The translations under genes were made by a program, and so were the position numbers. The notes below the pieces were generated by a model. It searched no databases. It saw nothing but the letters and a program-made list of their open reading frames with translations, and was not told the origin of the DNA. A stretch of DNA of 64,000 bases from Yinghuangia aomiensis (GTDB taxonomy: Bacteria > Actinomycetota > Actinomycetes > Streptomycetales > Streptomycetaceae), in assembly GCF_039542225.1 (NCBI RefSeq), contig NZ_BAABHS010000005.1:248001-312000 (forward strand). The letters run 5' to 3'. Positions 1 to 12,000 of this stretch are shown one piece after another (the stretch's first letter is position 1; the number at the start of each line of letters is the position of its first letter).

Positions 1-3000
1 ACGATGACCGCGACGGACACCGCGCAGATGCTCGCCCTCATGGTGGCCGAGCAGGTCGTCGCGGACGTCGGCGGCCTGAGCGAGGCCGACCGGGAGCGTA
101 CGGGCGTCATCCTGGGCGTGGGTCCGCTCAAGCTCCTGGCCCAGATGAACGCCCGTCTGCAACGGCCGGTGTGGCTCAAGGCCCTGCGCGAGAACGGGAT
201 CCTCGAAGCCGAGGCGCAGGCCGTCTGCGACAGCATCGCCGGGCACTACGTGCCGTGGCAGGAAGCGACGTTCCCCGGCCTGCTCCCGAACGTCGTGGCC
301 GGCCGGATCGCCAACCGCTTCGACCTGCACGGCACCAACCACACCACCGACGCCGCCTGCGCGGGCTCGCTCGCCGCGCTCACCAACGCGGTCGCCGAGC
401 TTGCGATGGGGCGCAGCGACCTGATGATCAGCGGCGGCGTGGACACGCTGAACGACATCGGCACGTTCATGTGCTTCTCGAAGACCCCCGCACTGTCGCC
501 GACCGGCGACTGCCGCCCGTTCTCGGACGCCGCCGACGGCACCATGCTGGGCGAGGGCCTGGTGATGTACGCCCTCAAGCGGCTGGCCGACGCGGAACGC
601 GACGGCGACCGGGTCTATGCGGTCATCCGCGGGATCGGCACCGCGTCGGACGGCAAGGACACGGCCATTTATGCACCGCTGCCCGACGGGCAGTCCCGCG
701 CCCTGCGCCGAGCGTACGACGAGGCGGGCTACGGCCCCGCCACCGTCGAGCTGGTCGAGGCGCACGGCACCGGCACCAAGGCCGGGGACGCGGCGGAATT
801 CGCGGCGCTGCGGGAGGTGTTCGACGAGTCCGGCCGCCCGGACCGGCAGTGGGCGGCGCTCGGATCGGTGAAGTCGCAGATCGGGCACACCAAGGGCGCG
901 GCCGGTGCGGCGGGGCTGCTCAAAGCCGTCCTCGCCCTCCACCACAAGGTGCTGCCCCCGACGATCAAAGCGGACCGCCCGAATCCGGCCCTGGGGATCG
1001 GGGACAGCCCGTTCTACCTCAGCACCCGCCCGCGCCCTTGGGTGCGTTCGGCCGATCACCCGCGCCGGGCCTCGGTGTCCAGCTTCGGCTTCGGCGGCAG
1101 CAACTTCCATGTCGCGCTGGAGGAATACGTGCCGCCGCAGGACGGCCAGGTCCCTGCGACGGCACGTATGCGCACCGCCCCCACCGAGCTGGTGCTGTTC
1201 AGCGGAAACACTCCCGACGCGCTGACCGGGCAGCCGATCGACGCCGGCCGCCCGCTCGCGTCCCTCGCGAGGGAGAGCCAGACCGCGTTCCGGGAGGGCG
1301 CACCCAAGCGGCTCGCGGTCGTGGCGTCCGACACCGCGGACCTGATCGCCAAGCTGCGGCAGGCCCACGACCTGATCGCCCACGCACCCGACGAGGCGTT
1401 CTCCGCACCGAACGGGATCCACTACGCCTGCGGCCCGTGCGCGGTCGGCCGGATCGCCTTCCTGTTCCCCGGCCAAGGCGCCCAGTACGTGGGCATGGGC
1501 GCGGACGTCGCCATGGCCTCACCCGCCGCGCTGGCGGTCTGGGACCGGCTGGGTGCCGCGGCCTTCGACGGCATCCCGCTGCACCGGGTCGTGTTTCCAC
1601 CCCCGGCCGTCGACGACGGAGAGCGGGCCGCGCAGGAGGCGCAACTGACCTCCACCGCGTGGGCGCAGCCCGCACTCGCGGTGCACAGTCTTGCCCTCCT
1701 CGACGTGCTGCACGGCCTGGGCCTCCGGCCGGACTGCGTGGCCGGGCACAGCTTCGGGGAACTCGTGGGCCTACACGCCGCCGGAGTGCTGGACGCCGAC
1801 ACGCTCGTGGCCCTCGCCCGCAGGCGCGGCGAGCTGATGCGCGACGCCGCGGCGGTTCCGGGCGTGATGGTCGCGGCGGCGACGAGCCGGGCGCAGGCGG
1901 AGGACGCCATCGCGTCCTGCGGCGGCGCGGACGTGTGGGTGGCCAACCACAACGCCCCGCGGCAGGTGGTGCTGTCCGGCACCGCCGAGGCGGTGGACGA
2001 CGTCGTGCGGAAGCTCGCCGCGGACGGCGTCACGACCCGGCGGCTGAACGCGGCCACCGCCTTCCACACCCCCATCGTGGCGCCAGCGACCGCTCCCCTC
2101 CGGGACTTCCTCCGGGAGGTCCCGGTCGGCCCCCCGCAGGTGGCGGTCTTCGGGAACGCCGACGCCGCCGTGTACCCGGAGGCGGCCGACGAGATCCGGC
2201 ACCGGATCGCCGCGCACGTGGCCTCGCCCGTGCTGTTCGGCGACGAGATCGAGGCGATGTACGGCGCCGGGGTGCGCACCTTCGTCGAGGTCGGGGCCGG
2301 CAGCACGCTCACCGGTCTGGTGGCGCAGACCCTCGGCGACCGCGAGCACCTCGCGGTGAGCCTCGACCGCAAAGGCGGCGACGGGGTCACCGCGCTCCAG
2401 GACGCGCTCGGCCGGCTCGCCGTGCGCGGAGTGCGGCTCCGCCACGAGGCGCAGTGGACGCCGTACGCAGCACCCGAGCCCGCCGTCGCGGAGAACGAGA
2501 AGAGGCCCAGAATGACCGTGCAGATCAACGGCGGCAACTACGGCAAGCCGTACCCGCCGGAGGGCGGAGTGGCGGCGCTGCCGCAGCCGAACGTGCCGCG
2601 TCCGGCGGTGGCGGCGCCCATGTCGGCGGCCGTGACCTCGGAGGCTCCCCTGCCGGGGATCCCGGAGCCGGAGACTCCTGTACCGGCGCTTCCCGTCCAG
2701 GGAATTCCGGTGCCGGAGCTTCATGTGCCGGGGACTCCGCTGCCGGGGATTCCGGTGCCGGAGCTTCACGTGCCGGGGACTCCCGTACCCGGGATCCCCA
2801 TGGCGGCGGCGCCGGAGCAGGCACCCCCGCAACCGGTCGCGGGCGACCTGCTCGCCCTGCTGGAAAGCGCCCAGCGCGCCACGGCCGAGGCGCACACCGC
2901 CTGCCACCGCATGCTCGTCGACAGCCACCTGGCCTTCCTGCGGATGACCGAGACGACGTTCGCGGCGATGCTCGGAACACCGTGGGAGAGCGGCGCCGTT

Positions 3001-5922
3001 CCTTCGTCCCTGCCGGAAGCGCCCGTGATCCCGGCGCCGTTGACGGTCGCATCTGTACCGGTGCCGCAGCCGATGCCGGTGCCGGTGCACGTTCCGGTGC
3101 CCGTGTCGGCACCCGCGCCGATGCCCGCGCGGGTTTCGGTACCGGCATCGGCGCCTCAACCGGTGGCAGCACCGGCCCCCGCCCCGATGCCCGTGCCCGC
3201 CTCCCGCCCGGCGACGGTCCCCGCCCCGGTCGTCCCGCCGCCGCCCGTTGCGGTGCCCGACGCCGGCCCCGGGCCGGCGGAGGTCGAGGAGTTGCTGCTG
3301 GGCGTGGTCGCCGAGCGGACCGGCTACCCGGTGGCGATGCTGAACGTCGACATGGCGTTGGAGTCGGATCTGGGCGTCGACTCGATCAAGCGGGTGGAGA
3401 TCCTCTCCGCGGTCCGCGAACGCGCCGGGAACCACCTCGCCGAGGGCGATGTCGCCGACCTGCTCAAACTTCGCACGCTGCGCGAGATCGTCGACGCGCT
3501 CACCCCGGGCCCGGCACCCGCCCGCACCCCGGAGGCATCCGCCGGGGCACCCGAAGTGCTCGCCGACGCACCCGAAATGCCCGTCCGCGAAGCGGAGGCA
3601 CCCAACCACGGAACCCGCACAAGCCACGCACCCGACGTGCCCGCCATCCCGCCCACGCGCGGCGCACCGCCCGCCGACGTGGTCCTCACCAGGCTGGCGG
3701 TCCGCACCCGGATCACCCCCGCGCCCGGCTTCGCCATGGCCGGCCTGGCGGCGGGGCCGATCGCGGTCACCCGCGACGGACACGGCGTCGCCGAGCTCCT
3801 GGCCGACCTCCTGGGCACCCACGGACTGACGGCGTCGGTGGTCGACGAAGTCCCCGCGCACGCCGCGGCGGTCGTGCACCTCGGGGCGCTCGCCGACCTC
3901 GACTCCGCCATCGGCGCGCACGCAATCCAACGCGACGCGTTCCGCACGGCACGGTCGATCGCCCCGCGGTTCACCGCGGACGGCGGCGTGTTCGTCGTGG
4001 TGCAGGACACCGGAGGGGACTTCGGGCTCGACGGCCGCGCCGCCGACCGTGCGTTGCTCGGCGGGATCGCCGCACTGGCCAGGACGGCCGCCAAGGAGTG
4101 GCCGGACGCCCGGGTGAAGGCCATCGACTGCGAGCGCGGTGGACGGGACGCTGCCGCCGTCGCACACGCCATCGCCCACGAACTGCTGTACGGAGGCCCG
4201 GCCCCTGAGGTCGGGCTGCGAGCCGACGGCACGCGCCTCACCCTCACGGCGGAGCCGTCGTCGACCGGCCGCGAAGGCCGCCGACGCCGCGCGACGCTCG
4301 GACCGGACTCGGTGATCGTGGCCACCGGAGGCGCTCGCGGCGTGACCGCGGCAAGCCTGGTGGACCTCGCCCGGGCGCACCGGCCCCGCATCGTGCTCCT
4401 CGGCCGCACGGAACTCGTCGAGGAGCCCGCGGACCTGCCGCACACCGGGGACGAGGCCGCGCTCACGCGGGCGCTTGCCGACCTGAACCGGTCCGCCGGC
4501 CCTGCCGCGCTCACCGCGCAGGCCCGCGCCATTCTCGCCGCGCGGGAGGTCCGGGCGACCCTCGCCGCGCTGGAGGAAGCCGGCTCCCCGGCCCGCTACC
4601 GGCCTGTCGACGTGCGGGACGGCCGCGCCGTGTCGGACGTGCTCGCGGACGTGCGGCGCGACTGGGGCCCGGTCACCGGGATCGTGCACGGCGCCGGTGT
4701 CCTGGCCGACAAGCTGATCGGAGACAAGACCGACGCGCAGTTCGACCACGTCGTCGCCACCAAGGTCGACGGGTTCCTGAGCCTGCTGGCCGCGACCGCG
4801 AACGATCCGCTCGACACGATCGTGCTGTTCTCCTCGGTAGCTGCCGCCTTCGGCAACCCGGGCCAGAGCGACTACGCGATGGCGAACGCGGTGCTCGACC
4901 ACCTCGCGTCCGCCCAAGGCGCCGCACGGCCCGACTGCGTCGTGCGCTCGATCGCCTGGGGCCCGTGGCAAGGGGGCATGGTGACGCCCGTCTTGGCGGA
5001 GCACTTCGCGCAGGCCGGCGTGCCGCTCATCCCCGTGCCGCGGGGCGCGGCGGCGTTCACCGCGGAACTCGACGCGGACGGCGCCGACACCCGGGTGATC
5101 CTCGCCGCCGGCACCGGCTTGGGCTCCATGGCGCCGGTCTCACAGCCGGGCGACGGCGAGTTGCGCGTCCACGCGCGCACGCATCCCTACCTGGCCGACC
5201 ATGTCGTCGCCGACGTCCCCGTCCTCCCCGTGGCCGTGGCGCTGGAGGTGTTCGCCGGTGCGGCGGCCGCCTGGCGGCCGGCGGCCGACGGCCTGGCGCT
5301 CCGCGACGTGCGGGTGTTCGGCAAGGTCACGCTGCCCGATCTGGACCGCAGTGGCCACCGGTTCGGCGTGCGCGGCCGTCCCGCCGAGGCCGGTGACCCC
5401 GCCGCGCTGGAGGCCGAGCTGGTCGGCGGCGACGGCGTCCCGCACTACGGCGCGGTCGTGGACTTCGCCCCCGGGACCCCGGCCGCGTGGGACGTCCCGG
5501 GCGGCCTCGCTCCGGTGGAACACGACGTGTACGACGGCCGGGTGCTGTTCCACGGCCCGCGCTTCCGCGCCCTCGACGCCGTCCACGGCCTCGGCGACAC
5601 CGGCGCCGAGGCCACCGTGGCCGGTGTCGCCCGCCTGGGCTGGGGGGACGGCCCCTGGCGGCTCGACCCCGCCGCGGTCGACGGCGCGCTGCAACTCGCC
5701 TTGCTGTGGGCCGAGGAGGCTCTGGGCAAGGCCACGCTGCCGATGGGTGTCGCGGAATGCCGGGTCCACCGCCCGGGTCCGCTGCGGGACACGGCGCGGT
5801 GTGTGGTGCGCGCACGCAAGGTGCACGACACGGGTGCCCGGTGCGATGTGGCGCTCCTCGACGCGGACGGCGCAGCCCGGGTCGAACTGCTCGGCGTCGA
5901 ACTCGTCATCCGGCCCTCCTGA
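1..5922 (+). CDS. PfaA-like secondary lipid synthase subunit (KS-AT-ACP-KR-DH), 5' end outside window
   Basis: Multidomain synthase of the PUFA/secondary-lipid type, expected to elongate and reduce a malonyl-derived chain on one carrier protein. Residues are counted from the ATG at position 4, which is probably internal: the KS active Cys is residue 119 instead of about 190, so the N-terminal KS strands lie upstream of the window. Domain order: KS (DAACAGS at 119, VEAHGTGT, GHTKGAAG); malonyl-type AT (GHSFGE, Ser583, and an AFHTP motif); Pro-rich linker; a single ACP with LGVDSIKRVEIL (Ser1127), typical of Pfa carriers; Pro-rich linker; KR (TGGARG; YAMAN, Tyr1624); C-terminal DH (LADH, His1733, and DPAAVDGALQ). 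Classical PUFA synthases carry several tandem ACPs, so one is unusual. The DH motif has Asp where the usual HxxxGxxxxP has Gly. The partner gene follows 79 bases later. Confidence 0.9.
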   Translation, partial: TMTATDTAQMLALMVAEQVVADVGGLSEADRERTGVILGVGPLKLLAQMNARLQRPVWLKALRENGILEAEAQAVCDSIAGHYVPWQEATFPGLLPNVVAGRIANRFDLHGTNHTTDAACAGSLAALTNAVAELAMGRSDLMISGGVDTLNDIGTFMCFSKTPALSPTGDCRPFSDAADGTMLGEGLVMYALKRLADAERDGDRVYAVIRGIGTASDGKDTAIYAPLPDGQSRALRRAYDEAGYGPATVELVEAHGTGTKAGDAAEFAALREVFDESGRPDRQWAALGSVKSQIGHTKGAAGAAGLLKAVLALHHKVLPPTIKADRPNPALGIGDSPFYLSTRPRPWVRSADHPRRASVSSFGFGGSNFHVALEEYVPPQDGQVPATARMRTAPTELVLFSGNTPDALTGQPIDAGRPLASLARESQTAFREGAPKRLAVVASDTADLIAKLRQAHDLIAHAPDEAFSAPNGIHYACGPCAVGRIAFLFPGQGAQYVGMGADVAMASPAALAVWDRLGAAAFDGIPLHRVVFPPPAVDDGERAAQEAQLTSTAWAQPALAVHSLALLDVLHGLGLRPDCVAGHSFGELVGLHAAGVLDADTLVALARRRGELMRDAAAVPGVMVAAATSRAQAEDAIASCGGADVWVANHNAPRQVVLSGTAEAVDDVVRKLAADGVTTRRLNAATAFHTPIVAPATAPLRDFLREVPVGPPQVAVFGNADAAVYPEAADEIRHRIAAHVASPVLFGDEIEAMYGAGVRTFVEVGAGSTLTGLVAQTLGDREHLAVSLDRKGGDGVTALQDALGRLAVRGVRLRHEAQWTPYAAPEPAVAENEKRPRMTVQINGGNYGKPYPPEGGVAALPQPNVPRPAVAAPMSAAVTSEAPLPGIPEPETPVPALPVQGIPVPELHVPGTPLPGIPVPELHVPGTPVPGIPMAAAPEQAPPQPVAGDLLALLESAQRATAEAHTACHRMLVDSHLAFLRMTETTFAAMLGTPWESGAVPSSLPEAPVIPAPLTVASVPVPQPMPVPVHVPVPVSAPAPMPARVSVPASAPQPVAAPAPAPMPVPASRPATVPAPVVPPPPVAVPDAGPGPAEVEELLLGVVAERTGYPVAMLNVDMALESDLGVDSIKRVEILSAVRERAGNHLAEGDVADLLKLRTLREIVDALTPGPAPARTPEASAGAPEVLADAPEMPVREAEAPNHGTRTSHAPDVPAIPPTRGAPPADVVLTRLAVRTRITPAPGFAMAGLAAGPIAVTRDGHGVAELLADLLGTHGLTASVVDEVPAHAAAVVHLGALADLDSAIGAHAIQRDAFRTARSIAPRFTADGGVFVVVQDTGGDFGLDGRAADRALLGGIAALARTAAKEWPDARVKAIDCERGGRDAAAVAHAIAHELLYGGPAPEVGLRADGTRLTLTAEPSSTGREGRRRRATLGPDSVIVATGGARGVTAASLVDLARAHRPRIVLLGRTELVEEPADLPHTGDEAALTRALADLNRSAGPAALTAQARAILAAREVRATLAALEEAGSPARYRPVDVRDGRAVSDVLADVRRDWGPVTGIVHGAGVLADKLIGDKTDAQFDHVVATKVDGFLSLLAATANDPLDTIVLFSSVAAAFGNPGQSDYAMANAVLDHLASAQGAARPDCVVRSIAWGPWQGGMVTPVLAEHFAQAGVPLIPVPRGAAAFTAELDADGADTRVILAAGTGLGSMAPVSQPGDGELRVHARTHPYLADHVVADVPVLPVAVALEVFAGAAAAWRPAADGLALRDVRVFGKVTLPDLDRSGHRFGVRGRPAEAGDPAALEAELVGGDGVPHYGAVVDFAPGTPAAWDVPGGLAPVEHDVYDGRVLFHGPRFRALDAVHGLGDTGAEATVAGVARLGWGDGPWRLDPAAVDGALQLALLWAEEALGKATLPMGVAECRVHRPGPLRDTARCVVRARKVHDTGARCDVALLDADGAARVELLGVELVIRPS
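2713..2802 (+). repeat. two tandem 45-bp repeats in the AT-ACP linker
   Basis: Two near-identical 45-base units (2713-2757 and 2758-2802) encode PELHVPGTPLPGIPV twice inside a long Pro-rich linker of the synthase. The linker is low complexity and looks expanded by in-frame duplication. It probably acts as a flexible or stiff tether for the ACP. Confidence 0.85.
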
Positions 5923-6001
5923 GCGTTCGGTCGTCGTCACCCGCTCGCGCGGTGCGCGCGACCGTCCTGCCCCGTCCGTGCCCGCGTGGAAAGAGAGTGG
6001 T

Positions 6002-9000
6002 GTGGGATTCGAGCCGATCGCCGTCGTGGGGCGGGGGTGCGTCCTTCCCGGCGCCCTCGGCCCGGACGCGTTCTGGGACAACGTCGCCGCGGGCCGGTGC
6101 AGTCTCGCCCCGGTGCCGCGGGAGCGTTGGCGGGTGCCGCACGACCTGGTCATGGGGACGGTCGACGACCACCTCGACCGCACTTGGAACGACATCGGCG
6201 GTTACGTCACCGGATTCGACGAAGTCTTCGACCCGGACGGCTTCTTCGTCGACCCGGAACGCTTCGTCGGCCTCGACCCCGCCTTCCTCTGGGTGCTGCA
6301 CGGCGCACGGCAGGCGCTGCGCGAGGCGGGATACCACGAGCCGATGCCGCGAGCCGGCCTCGTGCTGGGGAACCTGTCGTATCCCACCGGCGCCGGGTCG
6401 GCCTTCGCCGAGCACGTGTGGTTGTCCGAGGCGCATGAGGCGCTGCTGCGGGCCGATCGGCGCGCCCGGCCGGACGCGCGCAACCGGTTCTCCTCGGGGC
6501 TCCCTGCGCACTTCGCGGCCGAGGCCCTCGGGCTGGGCGCCGGGGCGTTCGCGCTCGACGCCGCGTGCGCGTCGTCGCTGTACGCGGTCAAGCTGGCCTG
6601 CGACCGGCTGCACGACGGCACGGCGGACCTCATGGTGGCGGGCGCCGTCAACCGCGTGGACAACCTGTTCCTGCACGTCGGCTTCTGCGGGTTGTCCGCG
6701 GTCAGCCGCACCGGCCGCAGCCGGCCGTTCCACCGGGACGCCGACGGCCTGGTGCCCGGCGAAGGCGCGGGATTCGTGGCCCTCATGCGGCTGCGCGACG
6801 CCGTCGGGGCGGGTGCGCCCGTCCTCGGGGTGATCCGCGGGATCGGCATGTCCAACGACGGCCGCGCGGGCGGGCTCCTCAGCCCCGCCGAGGAAGGCCA
6901 GGAACGGGCGATGCGCCTGGCGTACGCCGCGGCCGGGGTCGCGCCCGCGACGGTGTCGCTCGTCGAGTGCCACGCGACCGGGACACCCGTCGGCGACGCC
7001 GTCGAAGCGCGCGGCATGGCACGGGTCTTCGCGGACTGCGCCGACGTGCCGATCGGCTCGGTCAAGTCCAACGTCGGCCACTTGCTGGCCCCGGCCGGTG
7101 CGGGCGGACTGCTCAAGGTCCTGGGGGCGATGCACGCCGGAGTACGTCCGCCGACACTCGGCGCCGACGAACCGGCGGCCGCACTGGACGGGACGCCGCT
7201 CCGGCTCGTCCGGGAAACGGAGCCGTGGCACGGGCCGCGCCGAGCGGCCGTCAGCGCCTTCGGCTTCGGCGGCACGAACGCGCACCTGATCGTCGACGCC
7301 TGGGACGGCGGGCGCGCCGGCGCGCCGGTCCGGCGGGCGGCTCCGGGACACCGGACCGACCTCGCGCCGGTTCCCGCCCGCGTTCCCGCGGATCTCCCCG
7401 CGCGCGTCCCCATCGCCGTCGTCTCCGTCGCCACCCGGGTCGGCGACGGCCGCGACACCGACGACTTCCGCCGGGCCGTCCTCGGCGGAGACCGGCGCCG
7501 CGGCGCGGACACCGTCGGTGTCGCCCTGCCCGGCCTGTGCTTCCCGCCGGTCGCCGTCGCGCAGACCATGCCCCGGCAGCTCCTCGTCCTGGAAGCCGCG
7601 CGAGAGGCCGCCCGCGACGTCGCGCTGCCGCGGGAGACCACCGTGGTCGTGATCGGAAGCGGCGTCGAACCGGAGATCGCCGGGGCCGCCGCCCGGTGGC
7701 GTTCGCCGTCCTGGCTCGCGGAGGCCGGACTCGGAACGGACCCGGACCTCGTCGAACGGGTACGCGGCGCCTTCTCGCCGCCCATGGTCGCGGAGCGGGT
7801 CGTCGGGAGTCTGCCGAACCTGGTGGCGAACCGCATCAACACCCAACTGGACCTGGCCGGTCCCGGCTTCACCGTCTCGGCCGAGGAGGCGTCCGGTCTG
7901 GTGGCGCTGGAGCTTGCCGCACGTGCGCTGCGGGCAGGCGAGGCGGACGCCGCGGTGGTGGGCGCGGTCGACCTGTCGTGCGAACCCGTCCACCAGGCCG
8001 CGCTGCGGGAGTTGGGGCGGGAAGCCGCCTGCGGCGACGCGGCCGTCGTGACCGTCCTCAAGCGCCTTGACGACGCGCGGCGGGACGGCGACCGTGTCAT
8101 CGCCGTCCTCGACGATGCCGACGCGTCCGCCGAGGCGGACCTCCGGATCGGCGACGGCACCGCCTTCGACCCCGGCGAGCTCCTCGGCCGGGCCCACGCC
8201 TGCCACGGCCTGCTGTGCGTCGCCGTCGCCGCGACGGCCTTGGAGCACCGGGCGCGGCCGCGCCCGGACGGCCCCGCGGAGCCCGACCCCGCGCTGGACA
8301 CCGCCGACGTCACGGTGTCCCCGCTCGGCGCACCGTCCGTGCGGGTGCGGCTGCGCGCCGCCGACGCACGGCCGCCCGCGGTCGCGGCGACCCCGCGGAC
8401 GGCCGTGTTCTCCGGCCGGGACCGGCAGGACGTCCTCGCCGCACTCGACGCGGGCCGGGAATCGGACGACGGGCCCGCCCGGCTGGCCCTGGTCGGCGAC
8501 GGAGATCCGTCCGTCCTCGTGCCCGCGGCACGACGGTGGCTCGTCGAGGGCGGACCCCCGCCGCCCGGTGTGCTGTACCGCGACAAGCCCGTGGTCGGGG
8601 AGACCGCTTTCGTCTACACGAACGGCTCGGCGTCCTACCCGGGCATGGGCACCGAACTGGCGGCGGCCTTCCCCGCGCACGCCGCGGCAGTTGCGCCACC
8701 ATCCGGCGACGACCCCACAGGGGTGCTGCGGCAGATCTGGGGCGCCGCGCGGCTCGCCGCCGTCCACACCGCGATCTCCCGGAACGTCCTCGGCCTGCGT
8801 CCGGACGCCGCGATCGGCTACTCCTCGGGCGAGTCCGCGGCCCTCGTCGCCCTCGGCGCATGGCCGGACGCCGCTTCCCTGTACGAAGACACTTGCCGCG
8901 GCGGCCTGTTCACCACCGAACTCACCGGTGAAATCCGGGCGGTCCGCCGCGCCTGGCAACGGCTCGGCGTCCCCGGCGAGCGCTGGGCAAGCTACCTGGT

Positions 9001-12000
9001 CGCCCTGCCCGCCGACCACGTCCGCGCGGCCGTCGCCCACGAACCCGCGGTCCACCTGATGGCCGTCAACGCACCGGACGTGTGCGTCGTCGGCGGCGAA
9101 GCACGCGCGTGCGCCGCCGTCGTCGACCGCCTCGGCGCGGGCCGCGCGGTACCGCTCGACTACGACTTGGCCGCGCACGCACCGGAACTCGCCGAAGTCC
9201 GCGACGCGTGGTGGACGCTGCACCACCGGCCGACCGCCGCCGTCCCCGACGTCCGGTTCTACAGCGCGGCGACGGCGACCTGGTACCACGCCACGGCCGA
9301 GCACGCCGCCGACGCGGTCACCGCACAGGGGCTCGGCACCATCGACTTCGCGGCCACCGTCGACCGGGCCTGGCGGGACGGCGTCCGCGTCTTCGTCGAA
9401 CACGGACCGCGCGGCCTGTGCACCGGCTGGATCAAACGGATCCTCGGCGACCGCGAGCACGTCGCGGTCGCCCTCGACAATCCGCACGGCTCGGGGATGC
9501 GGCAACTGCGTTTCGCCGCGGCGGAGTTGGCCGTGGCCGGTGTGCCGGTCCGAACGAGCCCGCTCCTCGGCGCACTTGCCGCATCCGCATCCGAACCAGG
9601 CCCCGCGATCCCCACCGTCGACGTACCCGCGCATTGGAAGGTCACCTTGCCCGCACTCGACCATCCCCCGGTGACGCTGCCGCGGGCACCCGTCCTCGCA
9701 CCGGTCACCGTGCAAGCGGCGGCGCCCGCCACCGCAGCCACCACCGCTGCGGCCACCGGCACTCCGCGTCCCGACATGCCGCCCGTCGGCGCCGACATGC
9801 GCACCCTGGTGGCGCGGCTCAGCCACCAGGTGACCGCCCTGCACCGCACCGCACTCGCCGAACAAGTCGCCGTGCACACGGCGTTCCTGGAATCCCGGCA
9901 GCGGATGGCCGCCGCGCTGGCCCGCCGGAGCGGGCCGTCCGCGGCCCTCGTGCCGCATCAGACGCCGCCCGCCGTCGCGCCGAAGACGGCGCTGCCCTCC
10001 CCGCCCCGGGACCTGGTTGCGGACCAACACCCGGAAGCCCGATCCGGACCGGCCTTCGACCGCGCGCAGCTGGAACACCTCGCGTCGGGGCGCGTCTCGG
10101 ACCTGTTCGGACCGGCGTTCGCCCCGCAGGACGGGTACGCCGTGCAGACCCGCATGCCGGAGCCGCCGATGCTCCTCGCCGACCGCGTCACGGGCATCGA
10201 CGCCGTACCGGCCGCGCTCGCGGAACTCGGCCCCGAGCACGCCACCGGCACCATCCGGACCGAGACGGACGTCCGGCCCGACAGCTGGTACCTCGACGCC
10301 ACCGGCCGCATCCCCGCCGGCCTGATGATCGAGGCCGGGCAGGCCGACCTCCTGCTGATCAGCTGGCTCGGCGTCGACCTGCTCAACCGCGGCGAACGCG
10401 CCTACCGGCTCCTGGGCTGCGACCTGACCTACCACGGTGAGCGCCCGCGGGCGGGGGAAACCCTCCGCTACGACATCCACATCGACGGCCACGCCCAGCA
10501 CGGCGACGTGCGGCTGTTCTTCTTCCACTACGACTGCCACGTCGACGGCGAACTGCGGCTGAGCGTCCGGAACGGCCAGGCCGGCTTCTTCACGAAGGCC
10601 GAACTCGCCGACGCCGACGGCGTGCGCTGGGATCCGCGGGCCTCCCGCCCGGTGTTCGACCTTCCGCTGGATCCGCCGGCACTGAAGCCCGGTTCATCGC
10701 GTTTCACGGCCGACCAGGTGCGCGCGTTCGCCGAAGGCCGCCCCGCCGACTGCTTCGGACCCGCCTGGGACGCCACCCGCGCGCACGTCCGCTCACCGCG
10801 CATCGACGCCGGCCGCATGCTCTTCCTCCGCGAGATCGCGGAGTTCGACCCGTCCGGCGGCCCCTGGGGACGCGGCTACCTCTGCGCCACCAGCCCCGTC
10901 TCCGCCGACGACTGGTTCTTCGCCGGGCACTTCAAGAACGACCCGTGCATGCCCGGGACCCTGATGCTGCAAGGCGGCATCCAGGCCATGGCCTTCCACA
11001 TGGCCGCACTCGGGCTGACCGCGGACAAGGACGGCTGGCGCTTCGACGTGGTCCCCGGGCGCACCTCCGCCGCCCGCTGCCGCGGCCAGGCCACCCCGGA
11101 CAGCCGGAACGTCACCTACGAGGTCTTCGTCCGCGGCGTCTCCGCGGGGCCGTACCCGACGCTGTACGCCGACGTGCTCGGCACCGTCGACGGCGTCAAA
11201 GCCTTCCACGGCGAGGACATCGCCCTGCGCCTGGTGCCCGACTGGCCGCTGGAGCACTGGCGCGGCCTCGGCGCGCGCCGGGAGCAGATCAGTGGCACCC
11301 CGGTGCCGCTCACCGCCCTCGGCGGACTGGCCGCCCACCGCGAGGCCAAGCCCGTGGCCGTGTCCGACGGGTTCGCCTTCGACTACGCGTCCCTCCTCGC
11401 GTGCGCGTGGGGCAAGCCGAGCGACGCTTTCGGCCCGGGTCTCCGCCGCTTCGACGACGGCACGCAGCGCATCGCCCGGCTGCCCGGCCCGCCCTACCAC
11501 TTCATGACCCGCATCCTCGCGACGCACGGCGAGCAGAACTCCCTGCGCGAGGGCCTCCGTGTCGTCGCCGAGTACGACGTCCCGGACGAGGTGTGGTTCT
11601 TCGAGCAGAACGGTGCCGCGGTGATGCCGTTCGCGGTGCTCATGGAAATCGCCCTCCAGCCGTGCGGGTGGCTGGCCTGCTACGCCGGGTGCCCGCTGAC
11701 CGCCGACACCGAACTGCTCTTCCGCAACCTCGACGGCACCGGCACCCTCACCGGGGAAATCACCCCGGACACCCGCACGGTGCGCACCGAAGCCGAACTC
11801 ACCGGAATCTCCCGCAGCGGCGGAATGACCATCGTGGCGTTCGCCGTGCGCTGCTTCGCGGACGACACCGAGGTCTTCACGATGTCCACCGGGTTCGGGT
11901 ACTTCCCGCCCAGCGCGTTCGCCGGCCAGCCGGGGCTCCCGGTCACCGCCGCCCGGCGCGGGGACCTGGACGCGCCCTGCGACTTCGCCGTCGACCTCAC

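Noticed and set aside
4..6. ATG at position 4 as the true start of the first synthase
   Set aside because: It would leave a KS domain lacking its first 70-80 residues; the frame is open to the window edge, so the start lies upstream.
1771..5004. 1077-codon open frame on the minus strand under the first synthase gene
   Set aside because: Shadow of GC-biased codons: the plus strand encodes recognisable KS-AT-ACP-KR-DH here, and the antisense product is Arg/Gly/His-rich without any family.
5906..10540. 1544-codon antisense frame under the second synthase gene
   Set aside because: Same codon-bias artefact; all domains are on the plus strand.
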